From: Hymenobacter cavernae
GTDB lineage: Bacteria; Bacteroidota; Bacteroidia; Cytophagales; Hymenobacteraceae
NCBI RefSeq assembly: GCF_014641455.1
Contig: NZ_BMHT01000002.1
Location: 1 to 64,000, forward strand
Reading direction: 5' to 3'
DNA length: 64,000 nucleotides
The notes under the pieces are model-generated. The model saw only the letters and a program-made list of their open reading frames with translations, was not told where the DNA came from and ran no database searches. Numbering within the stretch: position 1 is the first letter of the stretch; every line of letters starts with the position of its first letter. The translations under genes were made by a program, and so were the position numbers. Below are positions 24,248-32,437 of the stretch, piece after piece.

Positions 24248-27178
24248 TTAAGCATCTACGTGTTTGTCAGCTTCCTCTACGGTTGCTTTCGCATTTTCAA
24301 TAGCTGGTGTTGCTGTTTCGAAAGCACGAGCTACCAGGTCTTTCTGCTCTTTTACGTGCACCTTGTTGTAGCCGGTTGCGGGCGAAGCGCTGGGCTTGCG
24401 GGCAATTACGTCTTCCAGCTCGCGGCGCATAAAGCGCAGCATGTAGTTCCAGTAACCCATGTTCTCCGGCTCCTCCTGTACCCAATACAGCTTGGCTTTC
24501 GGATACTTAGCTAGCTCTTCGCTGAGTTGCTTTTGCGGGAAGGGGTGCAGCTGCTCTACGCGTACAATCGCTACGTCTTTGCGCTGCGACTTCTGCTGCT
24601 CTTCAAGCAGATCGAAGTACACTTTGCCCGAGCACAGCAGCACGCGCTTCACCTTTTTATCCTCAGCGTACACGTCGCCGAGCACTTCGCGGAAGCTACC
24701 ACTCGTGAATTCCTCAATCGGCGACACGCACAACGGATGGCGCAGCATCGATTTAGGCGACATCACAATCAGCGGCTTACGGAAATTCCAGGCTAATTGA
24801 CGACGCAAGGCGTGGAAGAAGTTCGCTGGCGTGGTCATGTTCGCCACGATAATGTTGTTCTCGGCAGCTAGCTGTAGGAAACGCTCGGGGCGAGCGTTGG
24901 AGTGCTCCGGACCTTGGCCTTCGTAGCCATGCGGCAACTGCATCACGATGCCGTTCATGCGCTGCCACTTGCTCTCCGACGACACCACGAATTGGTCGAT
25001 CATCGTCTGAGCGCCGTTGGCAAAGTCACCGAACTGCGCTTCCCAGATTACGAGGGCCGTGGGGTTAGCCATGGCGTAGCCAAACTCGAAACCTAGCACC
25101 CCATACTCGCTCAGCAGCGAGTTGTAGATGCTGAGCTTCTGGTGCTCGCCTTCCATGTGGTTTAGCGAGTTGTACGGGGCCGAAGTTTCGGCATCGTGCA
25201 ACACCGCGTGCCGGTGCGAGAACGTGCCGCGCTGCACATCCTGGCCGCTCACCCGCACAATATGGTTTTCCTGGAGCAACGAACCGTAAGCCAGCAATTC
25301 GCCGGCGGCCCAGTTCAGATTGCGCGTTTCGTAGAACATCTTCCGACGCTCCTTCAGCAGGTTATCAATCTGCTTGATCGGCTTGAAGCCTTCCGGAATG
25401 GTCGTCAGCGCCTTGGCTACTTTCTGCACCACTTCCTCGCTCACGCCAGTTGCAGGCGATTGGTCGAAATCTTCGGGCTTGGAGCGGCGTAGGCTGCGCC
25501 ATTCGTTTTCCAGCGCCTGATAGTTATACGGCAGCGGCTTCTGCTTCACCATATCCAAGCGAGCTTGCAGTAGGTCGCGGAACTCGCGGTCCATCTGGTT
25601 AGCTAGCTCGGCATCTACGTCGCCCCGGTTCACCAGCATGGTATTGTACACCTCGCGGGGGTTGGGGTGCTTCGAGATGATATTATATAGAGTAGGCTGC
25701 GTGAACTTCGGCTCATCCGACTCATTGTGACCGTGCCGACGGTAGCACACCATATCAATGAAGATATCGGCGTGGAACTGCTGCCGGTATTCGGTAGCCA
25801 GGCGCACGGCAAATACCACGGCCTCTGGGTCGTCGCCGTTCACGTGCAGCACCGGCGCGTCGATGATCTTAGCCAAGTCAGTGCTGTAGATCGAAGAGCG
25901 GGCGTCTTCGAAATCAGTCGTGAAACCTACCTGGTTGTTGATAACGAAGTGGATGGTACCGCCGGTCTTGTAACCTTCCAGCTGCGACATCTGCGTTACC
26001 TCGAAGCCAATGCCCTGGCCAGCCAAAGCAGCATCGCCGTGGATGAGGATGGGCAGAATCTGGTGGTAGTCGTCGTTGTACTGGTGCTCGATTTTGGCGC
26101 GCACAAAACCTTCCACTACGGGGTTAACTGCCTCCAAGTGAGAAGGGTTAGGAGCTAGCTTTAGGTTTACCTTCTGACCATTCTCCGCTTCTACCTCCGA
26201 GCTGTAGCCCATGTGGTACTTCACGTCGCCATCGCCCATAGTGAGGTCCGGTACGGCGGTTCCCTCGAATTCCGAGAAGATCTGCTCGTAGGTTTTGCCC
26301 ATGATGTTGGCCAGCACGTTCAGGCGGCCACGGTGCGCCATCCCGATCATCACTTCTTTCACACCTAGCTCCGATGCCTTATTAATAATAGCATCGAGGG
26401 CAGGGATAGTTGTTTCGCCACCTTCCAGCGAGAAGCGCTTCTGTCCCAAGAACTTAGTATGCAGGAAGTTCTCAAAAACAACGGCTTCGTTCAGCTTCTT
26501 CAGAATACGCTTTTTGTACTCAGTACCGGGATTGAAGCTGAGCGAATCCTTCTCCACTTTCTCCCGGAACCAATCCAGAATCTGCGGGTCGCGGATGTAC
26601 ATGTACTCGAAGCCAATGCTGCGCGTGTACACCTTATCTAAAGCCGCTATAATGTCGCGCAGCTTGGCGCTGGTACCTAGGCCTATCACTTCCCCATTGC
26701 GGAAAGGCGTGTCCAGATCTGCTTCCGACAAGCCGAAGCTACCTAGGTCAAGGCGCGCTTTGCGGTCTTTGCGCTCCCGCACAGGGTTGGTGTGGGCAAG
26801 CAAGTGACCGCGGCTGCGGTAGGCATAAATCAGGTTGCGAACGGCCGTTTCCTTATCGGCTACCGTCACGTCCATCGTCTGGGCAGAAGCTTGGGCGTTG
26901 TTGGTAGATGCCGCCGTGTTCAGAACGCCAAAGTCTTGCTTTTGCGCCGAAGTGGCCTGAAGCGCTGCCGCGCCATTGCGAGTGACCGGCGCAGCTTGTG
27001 CTGCACCACTTCCATCGGCAACCGACTCGCCGTCAGCAGGATATTGCTGCGAAAACTCGAAGCCTTCGAAGAATTTACGCCATCCGAAGTCGACCGATTC
27101 CGGATTTTGCTTGTACGCTTGGTACAGCTGTTCAATGTAGTCGCCGTGGGCGTTGGCGATATAAGAGTAAGCTTCCAT
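24248..27178 (-). CDS. odhA: 2-oxoglutarate dehydrogenase E1
   Basis: The thiamine-diphosphate-dependent E1 decarboxylates 2-oxoglutarate and succinylates the lipoyl arm of E2. The protein (976 aa from Met 27178, MEAYSYIANAHGDYIEQLY) has the N-terminal E2-docking segment (SVDFGWRKFFEGF), the active-site motif EIGMAHRGRLNVLANI (here VMIGMAHRGRLNVLANI), the TPP motif GDAALAGQGIG...NNQVGFTT, and the C-terminal transketolase-like domain with LPHGYEGQGPEHSNAR. The longer frame starting at 27253 adds 25 non-homologous residues. It is the first gene of the odhA-odhB unit. Confidence 0.96.
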   Translation of the reverse strand: MEAYSYIANAHGDYIEQLYQAYKQNPESVDFGWRKFFEGFEFSQQYPADGESVADGSGAAQAAPVTRNGAAALQATSAQKQDFGVLNTAASTNNAQASAQTMDVTVADKETAVRNLIYAYRSRGHLLAHTNPVRERKDRKARLDLGSFGLSEADLDTPFRNGEVIGLGTSAKLRDIIAALDKVYTRSIGFEYMYIRDPQILDWFREKVEKDSLSFNPGTEYKKRILKKLNEAVVFENFLHTKFLGQKRFSLEGGETTIPALDAIINKASELGVKEVMIGMAHRGRLNVLANIMGKTYEQIFSEFEGTAVPDLTMGDGDVKYHMGYSSEVEAENGQKVNLKLAPNPSHLEAVNPVVEGFVRAKIEHQYNDDYHQILPILIHGDAALAGQGIGFEVTQMSQLEGYKTGGTIHFVINNQVGFTTDFEDARSSIYSTDLAKIIDAPVLHVNGDDPEAVVFAVRLATEYRQQFHADIFIDMVCYRRHGHNESDEPKFTQPTLYNIISKHPNPREVYNTMLVNRGDVDAELANQMDREFRDLLQARLDMVKQKPLPYNYQALENEWRSLRRSKPEDFDQSPATGVSEEVVQKVAKALTTIPEGFKPIKQIDNLLKERRKMFYETRNLNWAAGELLAYGSLLQENHIVRVSGQDVQRGTFSHRHAVLHDAETSAPYNSLNHMEGEHQKLSIYNSLLSEYGVLGFEFGYAMANPTALVIWEAQFGDFANGAQTMIDQFVVSSESKWQRMNGIVMQLPHGYEGQGPEHSNARPERFLQLAAENNIIVANMTTPANFFHALRRQLAWNFRKPLIVMSPKSMLRHPLCVSPIEEFTSGSFREVLGDVYAEDKKVKRVLLCSGKVYFDLLEEQQKSQRKDVAIVRVEQLHPFPQKQLSEELAKYPKAKLYWVQEEPENMGYWNYMLRFMRRELEDVIARKPSASPATGYNKVHVKEQKDLVARAFETATPAIENAKATVEEADKHVDA

Positions 27179-27204
27179 AGGTGAGGAGCTGGGTGAGTCT
27201 GAAG

Positions 27205-27233
27205 CAAAAATAACGTAATGTACAACAAGGCAA
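27205..27233 (-). promoter_or_regulatory. Possible odhA promoter
   Basis: On the minus strand TATTTTTG (27212-27205) fits the -7 consensus TAnnTTTG, and a TTG at 27233-27231 lies 18 nt upstream, one base short of the usual spacing. It is 27 nt ahead of the odhA ATG. The interval 27234-27392 holds nothing else that I recognise. Confidence 0.4.
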
Positions 27234-27392
27234 AAACCCATATTCGCATTCACGAATACGCCTTATTATCAAAGCTATTATGCTATTTACCTGTTCTATT
27301 TTTGGTTGATACTCTCTGCCAATCTATACAAAATAAAGTAGAAAAGCCTTTAAAAGGGTGAGAAAACGCTTTCCTCAAACGTTAAAGATGAG

Positions 27393-28589
27393 CTATTTGG
27401 GCAAGCTCATCTTGAAAATATGGAAGGGCTGATTCTGCTTGTCTACTCCTTTATTCCAGGTAGGCGTTTTATGGATTGCCGAGTTCGTAACATATAACGT
27501 ACCATCTGCGGTGAAGCTGAACGTGTCGGGCCACTGCAAACGTTTGTCTTGCGCTACTGTCTCGATCTTACCATCAGGGGTGCGACGCACGATGGAGTTT
27601 GTTTCAAAAGCCGTCAGATACAGGTTATTGTTGGCATCAATTTCCATTCCGTCGCAGGCAGGCACCTTACCTAGGTCTTCGATCTGCTGCGCCAGCTGCG
27701 CGTCGGAAAGAGCTGCGTTGCGCAAGGCTTCCGTCTTAATGCGGTAAAGCTTATAGCTGGTAAGCGGCTTCCAGTAGAGGTATTGAAAATCACGGCTCAA
27801 GGCAATGCCATCGGCATTGAACTGCATCTTCTTGCCGGTAGCATCCACCAGTTCCTGCCCGTTGGCTTTGATACCTAGGGTACTATCCCCTAGCATCGAC
27901 GGGTGCTTTGCCAATACCTGACGCGCTTTTCCTGATTTAAGATCAACGACGACCAGACTACCCACGCCCGACTCCGTGATATAGGCGTAGTTGCGTTGGG
28001 TATCAACCCGGACGTCGTTCAGGTAAGACTTACGCGAGGCAACGCTTTCGGGGAAGCTGATGTTCTGCACCACCTTATCGGTTTTGGGGTCGATCTTAAC
28101 CAATTTCGGGCCGCCTGGCACTGTGGCTTTCAGGCCCGGCGCAGCCGGATCGAGCACCCAAAGCATCCCGCTGGGGTCAGCGTACACGCTTTGAGGGCAA
28201 ACCCAATGCTTCTGCGGCTCGTTCCGGACCGTTTCATTCCAGAGGCACCAGTTTGCATCGGGGTACGGTTTCAGCGAACCATCGCTGCCGAGCTGCGCAA
28301 TGGGCATCACCGGGTTATAATCCCAACGGGGAAAGTCGAGGAACGTGCGGCCATCCGGCAGCACGGCTACCCCGACAAACTGCGGCCCTTTCAGCGAAGC
28401 AACTACTTGTAGCGGCGAGTTGCCGGCACCCTCGCTGCTGGAGTCGGCACTGGTGGTAGTAGAGGCCTCGGAGCCCTGTGCAGTTGGCTGTGAGGGCGAA
28501 GAGCAGCCGGTAATCAGGAGGGCTAGCAGGCTAGCTCCTCCGACCAGGCGAGCGACGCCCGGAGCGGTAGGGAGGGAGTGAAGATGCAT
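27393..28589 (-). CDS. Yellow/MRJP-family lipoprotein (L-dopachrome tautomerase-related)
   Basis: The 398-aa protein begins with a lipoprotein signal (LVGGASLLALLITGCSS; Cys29 lipidated) and a Ser/Thr-rich spacer. The remaining part is a six-bladed propeller of the major royal jelly/yellow family: GVAVLPDGRTFLDFPRWD, CPQSVYADPSGMLWVLD, SYLNDVRVDTQRNYAYITE, NADGIALSRDFQYLYWKPL, GMEIDANNNLYLTAFETNS and LQWPDTFSFTADGTLYVTNS. Bacterial homologues are of unknown activity. It is expected on the periplasmic face of a membrane. No pathway genes are adjacent. Confidence 0.85.
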   Translation of the reverse strand: MHLHSLPTAPGVARLVGGASLLALLITGCSSPSQPTAQGSEASTTTSADSSSEGAGNSPLQVVASLKGPQFVGVAVLPDGRTFLDFPRWDYNPVMPIAQLGSDGSLKPYPDANWCLWNETVRNEPQKHWVCPQSVYADPSGMLWVLDPAAPGLKATVPGGPKLVKIDPKTDKVVQNISFPESVASRKSYLNDVRVDTQRNYAYITESGVGSLVVVDLKSGKARQVLAKHPSMLGDSTLGIKANGQELVDATGKKMQFNADGIALSRDFQYLYWKPLTSYKLYRIKTEALRNAALSDAQLAQQIEDLGKVPACDGMEIDANNNLYLTAFETNSIVRRTPDGKIETVAQDKRLQWPDTFSFTADGTLYVTNSAIHKTPTWNKGVDKQNQPFHIFKMSLPK

Positions 28590-28935
28590 AAAAATTTGGG
28601 GAAAGAAAGAGCTATCTACGTGAGATGGTTGGGTTTAGCATCTACGGAGTCTTATGCGCCTTGTTCGGCTTTAAACAATGATTTGTATCACATCTCCTCG
28701 AAATTCATACTAATTTTTTTAGTAAAATATAAGCCAAACGAGCACCTTGGCTGGTAGCCAATAGCACTCTTAAACTATTTGTCGGTACTTTTTTTATTAA
28801 CTTGCGAACTTCACGCTCGTAAGGCTGTTCAGATGCAACATTTCTTAGTAAGCAGCGTGCATTTTTGGCAGCTTGTTCTGCTCGGCTAATGTCCTTTCTC
28901 TTCGGACGAAAGAAGAGTTCACCAAATTCACCATC

Positions 28936-29451
28936 ATGTCTATTGCACTACTGGTTTTAACCTTCCTTTTCCCCCCGCAGGTATTCCCAACGGCAGCCGC
29001 GCTGCCTTCCACCGTCGCGCACTTGAGTCCGCGGCAGGTGGCGCTTTTTGTACCGAAGCCGGTACCGGCTCACCACCCTAGCACTCTCCCAAGCTATCAA
29101 GTAACCGCAACAGTATATTCGGCACAAGCCCGACAGACTGATTCTGAGCCACATATCACCGCCGATAACTCCCGCATCTCGCGGCACCATAGCAGCAAGC
29201 ACCGTTGGATGGCTCTCTCGCGGGACATGCTCAAAGACTGGGGCGGCAAATTCAGCTACGGCGACTCGGTGCGCGTGCAAGGGATTTCGGCCGAATTGGA
29301 TGGCACCTACATCATCCACGACACCATGAACCGCCGCCTGCACCGCACCATCGATTTGTTGGTAGGCCAGCACGAGCAGATCTACGGCAAATGGGACAAG
29401 GTCCGCATCAGCAAGGTAGAGGAAGCCGAGCCAACCTGGCAGGCTAGCTAA
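28936..29451 (+). CDS. Secreted 3D-domain protein
   Basis: A short N-terminal signal (MSIALLVLTFLFPPQVFPTA) is followed by a linker and a 3D (three-Asp) double-psi beta-barrel: TATVYSAQARQTDSEP, WMALSRDMLKDWGGKFSYGD, VRVQGISAELDGTYIIHDTM and NRRLHRTIDLLVG. The conserved aspartates of DTMN and IDL are present. Related domains occur in MltA-like and resuscitation-type murein enzymes (family knowledge). The 171-aa start at ATG 28936 is preferred because it opens on the signal peptide. The 346-bp gap upstream (28590-28935) is AT-rich and holds no gene that I can support. Confidence 0.8.
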   Translation: MSIALLVLTFLFPPQVFPTAAALPSTVAHLSPRQVALFVPKPVPAHHPSTLPSYQVTATVYSAQARQTDSEPHITADNSRISRHHSSKHRWMALSRDMLKDWGGKFSYGDSVRVQGISAELDGTYIIHDTMNRRLHRTIDLLVGQHEQIYGKWDKVRISKVEEAEPTWQAS

Positions 29452-29513
29452 GCACCTCTCTTTCAATTAGTACAAGTAGCGCCGAAATATTTTGGCGCCA
29501 TTCCCCAACTCAC

Positions 29514-30518
29514 CTAGGATGCCACGTAGGCATCCATAATGCGCGGCTGACCTAGGTCGTCGTACAAAAAGCTCAGTGGCTGCGCTGGATTTTGCATGAT
29601 GGCTTTGTAGGAAATATCCCAACGTTTCCACATTTCCTGCAACGACTGTCCATAAGCCGAGTTTTCCCACGGGTTGAAAACCGAGCTGGTAATGTCATCA
29701 ATCAACGTATCGTACACGAGGTGGTCGTCGCCGGGCTTGAGGGGCCGGGCGTAGTAGTCGGGAACCACGTTGAACAGGTAGGCGCCGTAGTACACACGGG
29801 CCTTAAACTCAGCTATTTGAATTGGATGCAATGGGCGGGCCGTGTCGGCTACTACCCGGCGCATAGCGTCTTTCACAATCCCGTTGTCGGCGAAGCACGC
29901 CATCAGTACGGTGTTACCTAGCTTGATGCTGAACACCATAGTGGTCAGGTCGTCGTCGTACTCGAATGAGATGGTGTCTTCCCGCGGGTCTACTTCCAGG
30001 ATGTATAGCGAAGCCGGCGTAAAATCCTCGAACTCAATCGGTACGCGCAGAGCCTGGAACGTTTGAAAGAAGGCGTGGAAGCGGCGGAACATCTGAGCGT
30101 TTTCGGCCAGCGGGTAGCGCGGCTTCACCAATGGGTTCAGTTCCGTGAGCAGCTCGGTGATGAACACGCCGTAGAACATCTTACCCAGCCACAGAAACAG
30201 CGTTTTGGCCGATAAAGCGCGCCAGCCGTCCAAACCTAGCTCCGCCGTTTGCTGGGCCTGCGCCTCCAACGGCTCGACGTGGTGCGTGCGGCAGTGCTGG
30301 CAGCACGGAATCCGCAGGTCGCGGTACGTCACGATGCTTTGATCGAGCAGCTGAATCTGCCGGTCGGCCAGGTCGTAGCGGTCCATAAGCCAGTAGGCAA
30401 ACACCGGCACCGAATCAATCGGCGGCTCGGTAGGCGCGCCGCACAGAAAGCAATACTGCGGACCTAGGCGCATGCCTTCTAATGGATCGTACAACTGGAG
30501 GTGAGCAGGAATAGCCAT
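29514..30518 (-). CDS. Hypothetical protein with N-terminal zinc-ribbon-like cysteines
   Basis: A soluble protein of 334 aa and unknown family. The N-terminal part has two Cys pairs, QYCFLCGAP (CxxC) and IPCCQHCRTHH, spaced about 55 residues, probably one zinc-binding site. The rest mixes helices (ALSAKTLFLWLGKMFYGVFI) and beta segments (DTISFEYDDDLTTMVFSIKLG). Met 30518 (MAIPAHLQLYDP) is chosen; the frame extends 41 residues further upstream into probable promoter DNA. A -7 match TACTTTTG occurs at 30551-30544, 26 nt ahead of the start. Function unknown. Confidence 0.7.
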   Translation of the reverse strand: MAIPAHLQLYDPLEGMRLGPQYCFLCGAPTEPPIDSVPVFAYWLMDRYDLADRQIQLLDQSIVTYRDLRIPCCQHCRTHHVEPLEAQAQQTAELGLDGWRALSAKTLFLWLGKMFYGVFITELLTELNPLVKPRYPLAENAQMFRRFHAFFQTFQALRVPIEFEDFTPASLYILEVDPREDTISFEYDDDLTTMVFSIKLGNTVLMACFADNGIVKDAMRRVVADTARPLHPIQIAEFKARVYYGAYLFNVVPDYYARPLKPGDDHLVYDTLIDDITSSVFNPWENSAYGQSLQEMWKRWDISYKAIMQNPAQPLSFLYDDLGQPRIMDAYVAS

Positions 30519-30710
30519 AGCAACAGGAAAAGCAAAAGAGGCGCAAAAGTACGGCGTTGCTTTTGCTTTTCTTGCTTTAGGAACTGTGTTAAAGTAGACA
30601 GCAGACACACAGGCGCAGACTGTAAAGCATAAACCCAACACTACCTGACCTAGGTTTATATTTCTATCGAAGCTTTACTTAGAAGCTATTAACAGCCTTG
30701 CAGAAGCAAT

Positions 30711-31289
30711 ATGAATGTACTGTCAACAATGGACTTCTTAAGCATTTTTGTAATTATAGCGTCTATAAGTTCAGGGCTAATCTTTTTGTTCTATTGGATA
30801 CCTAAGAAGCTAGGTCATCAAAGGCTAGGTAAGATCCTGTCTTCATCTATTGGTGTTTGTATTTTGCTTTTAATTTTGTTCATCACATTTGAAGATCAGT
30901 TATTTACAGAAAGTGACGCCGCAGAATTATTATCAGAACAAGACATTAACCTAAGAGAAATTTTTGAAATTGTAGAGAATAAATCAATATCGGGGATTGG
31001 TGACTATTACCACACATTTACATTGAAAATCTCTAGAGATGATAAAGAGGCCATCATAGAACAGATCAAAAGTTCACCAGATTTCAAAGGATTAAATGAT
31101 ATTAAAGACGATTTGCTACATTCAACAGATAGATACACGGGAAGTAAATTAGTTCAGAGCTATGAAGATGAAGTTCAGCTTGTTAGAGAGTACTTTGAGC
31201 CTAATGGACAAGGATACGCGCCAACATATAGGAAAGTAGAAGTCAGCAAAAAAGAAGACACATTGACATTCGAGGATATTGACGAGTAA
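30711..31289 (+). CDS. AT-rich hypothetical membrane protein
   Basis: A 192-aa protein of unknown family with two N-terminal hydrophobic segments (about 8-27, FLSIFVIIASISSGLIFLFY, and 43-60, SSSIGVCILLLILFITF) and a polar acidic C-terminal domain of about 130 residues with helices and strands (HTFTLKISRDDKEAIIEQIK). Base composition is much more AT-rich than the neighbours and AGA/ATA codons are frequent. Together with the AT-rich gene at 13859 it looks like transferred DNA. It is followed by a good terminator. Confidence 0.65.
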   Translation: MNVLSTMDFLSIFVIIASISSGLIFLFYWIPKKLGHQRLGKILSSSIGVCILLLILFITFEDQLFTESDAAELLSEQDINLREIFEIVENKSISGIGDYYHTFTLKISRDDKEAIIEQIKSSPDFKGLNDIKDDLLHSTDRYTGSKLVQSYEDEVQLVREYFEPNGQGYAPTYRKVEVSKKEDTLTFEDIDE

Positions 31290-31372
31290 AAATTTACTAG
31301 TATCTATCAACATGCTTAATCAAAATTTTTTATAATACAAAATATTAACGAACCACATCTTAATACTTAAAA

Positions 31373-31412
31373 ATAAAGAAGCCCTGCTCTTACCAGAACG
31401 GGGCTTCTTTAT
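31373..31412 (+). terminator. Intrinsic terminator
   Basis: Arms ATAAAGAAGCCC (31373-31384) and GGGCTTCTTTAT (31401-31412) are complementary around a 16-nt loop and followed by T/A-rich sequence. It lies between the convergent genes ending at 31289 and 31430. Confidence 0.75.
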
Positions 31413-31429
31413 TTAAAATCAAACAAATT

Positions 31430-31831
31430 CTACCGCGATAACGCGTTGCTCATCTTAATCAGCAATTTACCTAGCTGCGTGAGCGGGCCTGTGTAGCCAT
31501 TGCTGGCTTCGTCAGCTACTTTGTTGGTTTCGGCACCTAGGGTAGCGAGGGTTTCGGCTAGCTCGTGTGGCTGCGTGTTGGGAGCGATAAGTTGCTCGCG
31601 CAGGGTAGCCAGCTCCTGAATAATCTTGGCAAGCCCTGGCCGCTCGGAAGCCGTCAGGACGGCTTCCCAACGGTCTACCTCGGCCAGACCACGCTGTGTT
31701 GCCTTATCCGGCACACCATCGTTGAGCAACCCAACGGTATCGTCGAGCAGGGCAGTGGTTTGCTCATCAGTTACCTCAAGTGGAACGGATGGCACAAGGG
31801 GCGTTTGGGGCGTGGGGGTGGTCGAGTCCAT
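31430..31831 (-). CDS. Small hypothetical helical protein
   Basis: A 133-aa soluble acidic protein of unknown family. After a Pro/Thr-rich start (MDSTTPTPQTPLVPSVPLEV) the chain is almost wholly helical (QTTALLDDTVGLLNDG, LAKIIQELATLREQLIA, HELAETLATLGAETNKVAD), with no Cys or catalytic-looking motif. It may be a small scaffold or partner protein. Codon use matches the host. ATG 31831 is preferred; a TTG two codons earlier exists. Confidence 0.6.
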   Translation of the reverse strand: MDSTTPTPQTPLVPSVPLEVTDEQTTALLDDTVGLLNDGVPDKATQRGLAEVDRWEAVLTASERPGLAKIIQELATLREQLIAPNTQPHELAETLATLGAETNKVADEASNGYTGPLTQLGKLLIKMSNALSR

Positions 31832-32037
31832 AATCAAAAGTCATTAGCTAAAAGGAGTACCTCATATACTTGCTTCACTACGGAAAAGTTAAGAACTGCG
31901 AAACAAGCCGTTACGCACGCGGACCTAGGTCCTGCTCCAAGCTCAACAGCAGGTAAAATACTGGGCTCAACGGGTTACCTATTGTTGGGTTAGGTATGAA
32001 GAGAAATTTCCATTGAACCTCTCTTCTACTTTTTGCC

Positions 32038-32301
32038 ATGAAAATCTCCTTCAAGACCCTGTTTGTTGCTGCCGCTTTCTCTACGTTCGCCATGACCTCG
32101 TGCGGCGATGGCGACAAAGCTGCTAATGCCACTGAAAACGCTGCAAACGCAACTGAAAACGCCGCCGAAAACACCGCTGATGCTGCTGGCAACGCCGTAG
32201 ACAGCGTGAAAGCTGACATGGCGACGGAACCCGGCGACACGGCCGTTGTGCAAAACAAAGAAGCTGACAAGCTGATCGAAGAAACTCCTGAGAAGAAGTA
32301 A
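32038..32301 (+). CDS. Small Ala/Asn-rich lipoprotein
   Basis: The 87-aa protein has a lipoprotein signal (LFVAAAFSTFAMTSCGDG; lipid Cys21) and a repetitive amphipathic helix of AANATEN/AAENTAD units (about 28-58), ending in an acidic tail (EADKLIEETPEKK). Such small lipoproteins in Bacteroidota are of unknown function and are thought to be envelope or stress-related. A terminator and then an unusually long perfect palindrome follow directly. Confidence 0.75.
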   Translation: MKISFKTLFVAAAFSTFAMTSCGDGDKAANATENAANATENAAENTADAAGNAVDSVKADMATEPGDTAVVQNKEADKLIEETPEKK

Positions 32302-32321
32302 TTTCTTCATTTCTTATTGAT

Positions 32322-32356
32322 AAAGAGCCCATTCTTACGACAAGGATGGGCTCTTT
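32322..32356 (+). terminator. Intrinsic terminator
   Basis: Arms AAAGAGCCCAT (32322-32332) and ATGGGCTCTTT (32346-32356) are perfectly complementary with a 13-nt loop. It lies 20 bp after the small lipoprotein gene. Confidence 0.8.
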
Positions 32357-32365
32357 GCATTACTT

Positions 32366-32435
32366 GATACAAGTTGCGGAGTAGACAAACCTAGCCCCCG
32401 TGGGGGCTAGGTTTGTCTACTCCGCAACTTGTATC
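32366..32435. repeat. Perfect 70-bp palindrome (34-bp arms, 2-nt loop)
   Basis: Arms 32366-32399 and 32402-32435 are fully complementary around a GT loop; each arm contains ACCTAGCCCCC. It ends 3 bp before the stop of the minus-strand gene, between convergent genes that already have a normal terminator at 32322. It probably acts as a second, bidirectional terminator, but the length is extreme. Confidence 0.9.
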
Positions 32436-32437
32436 GA

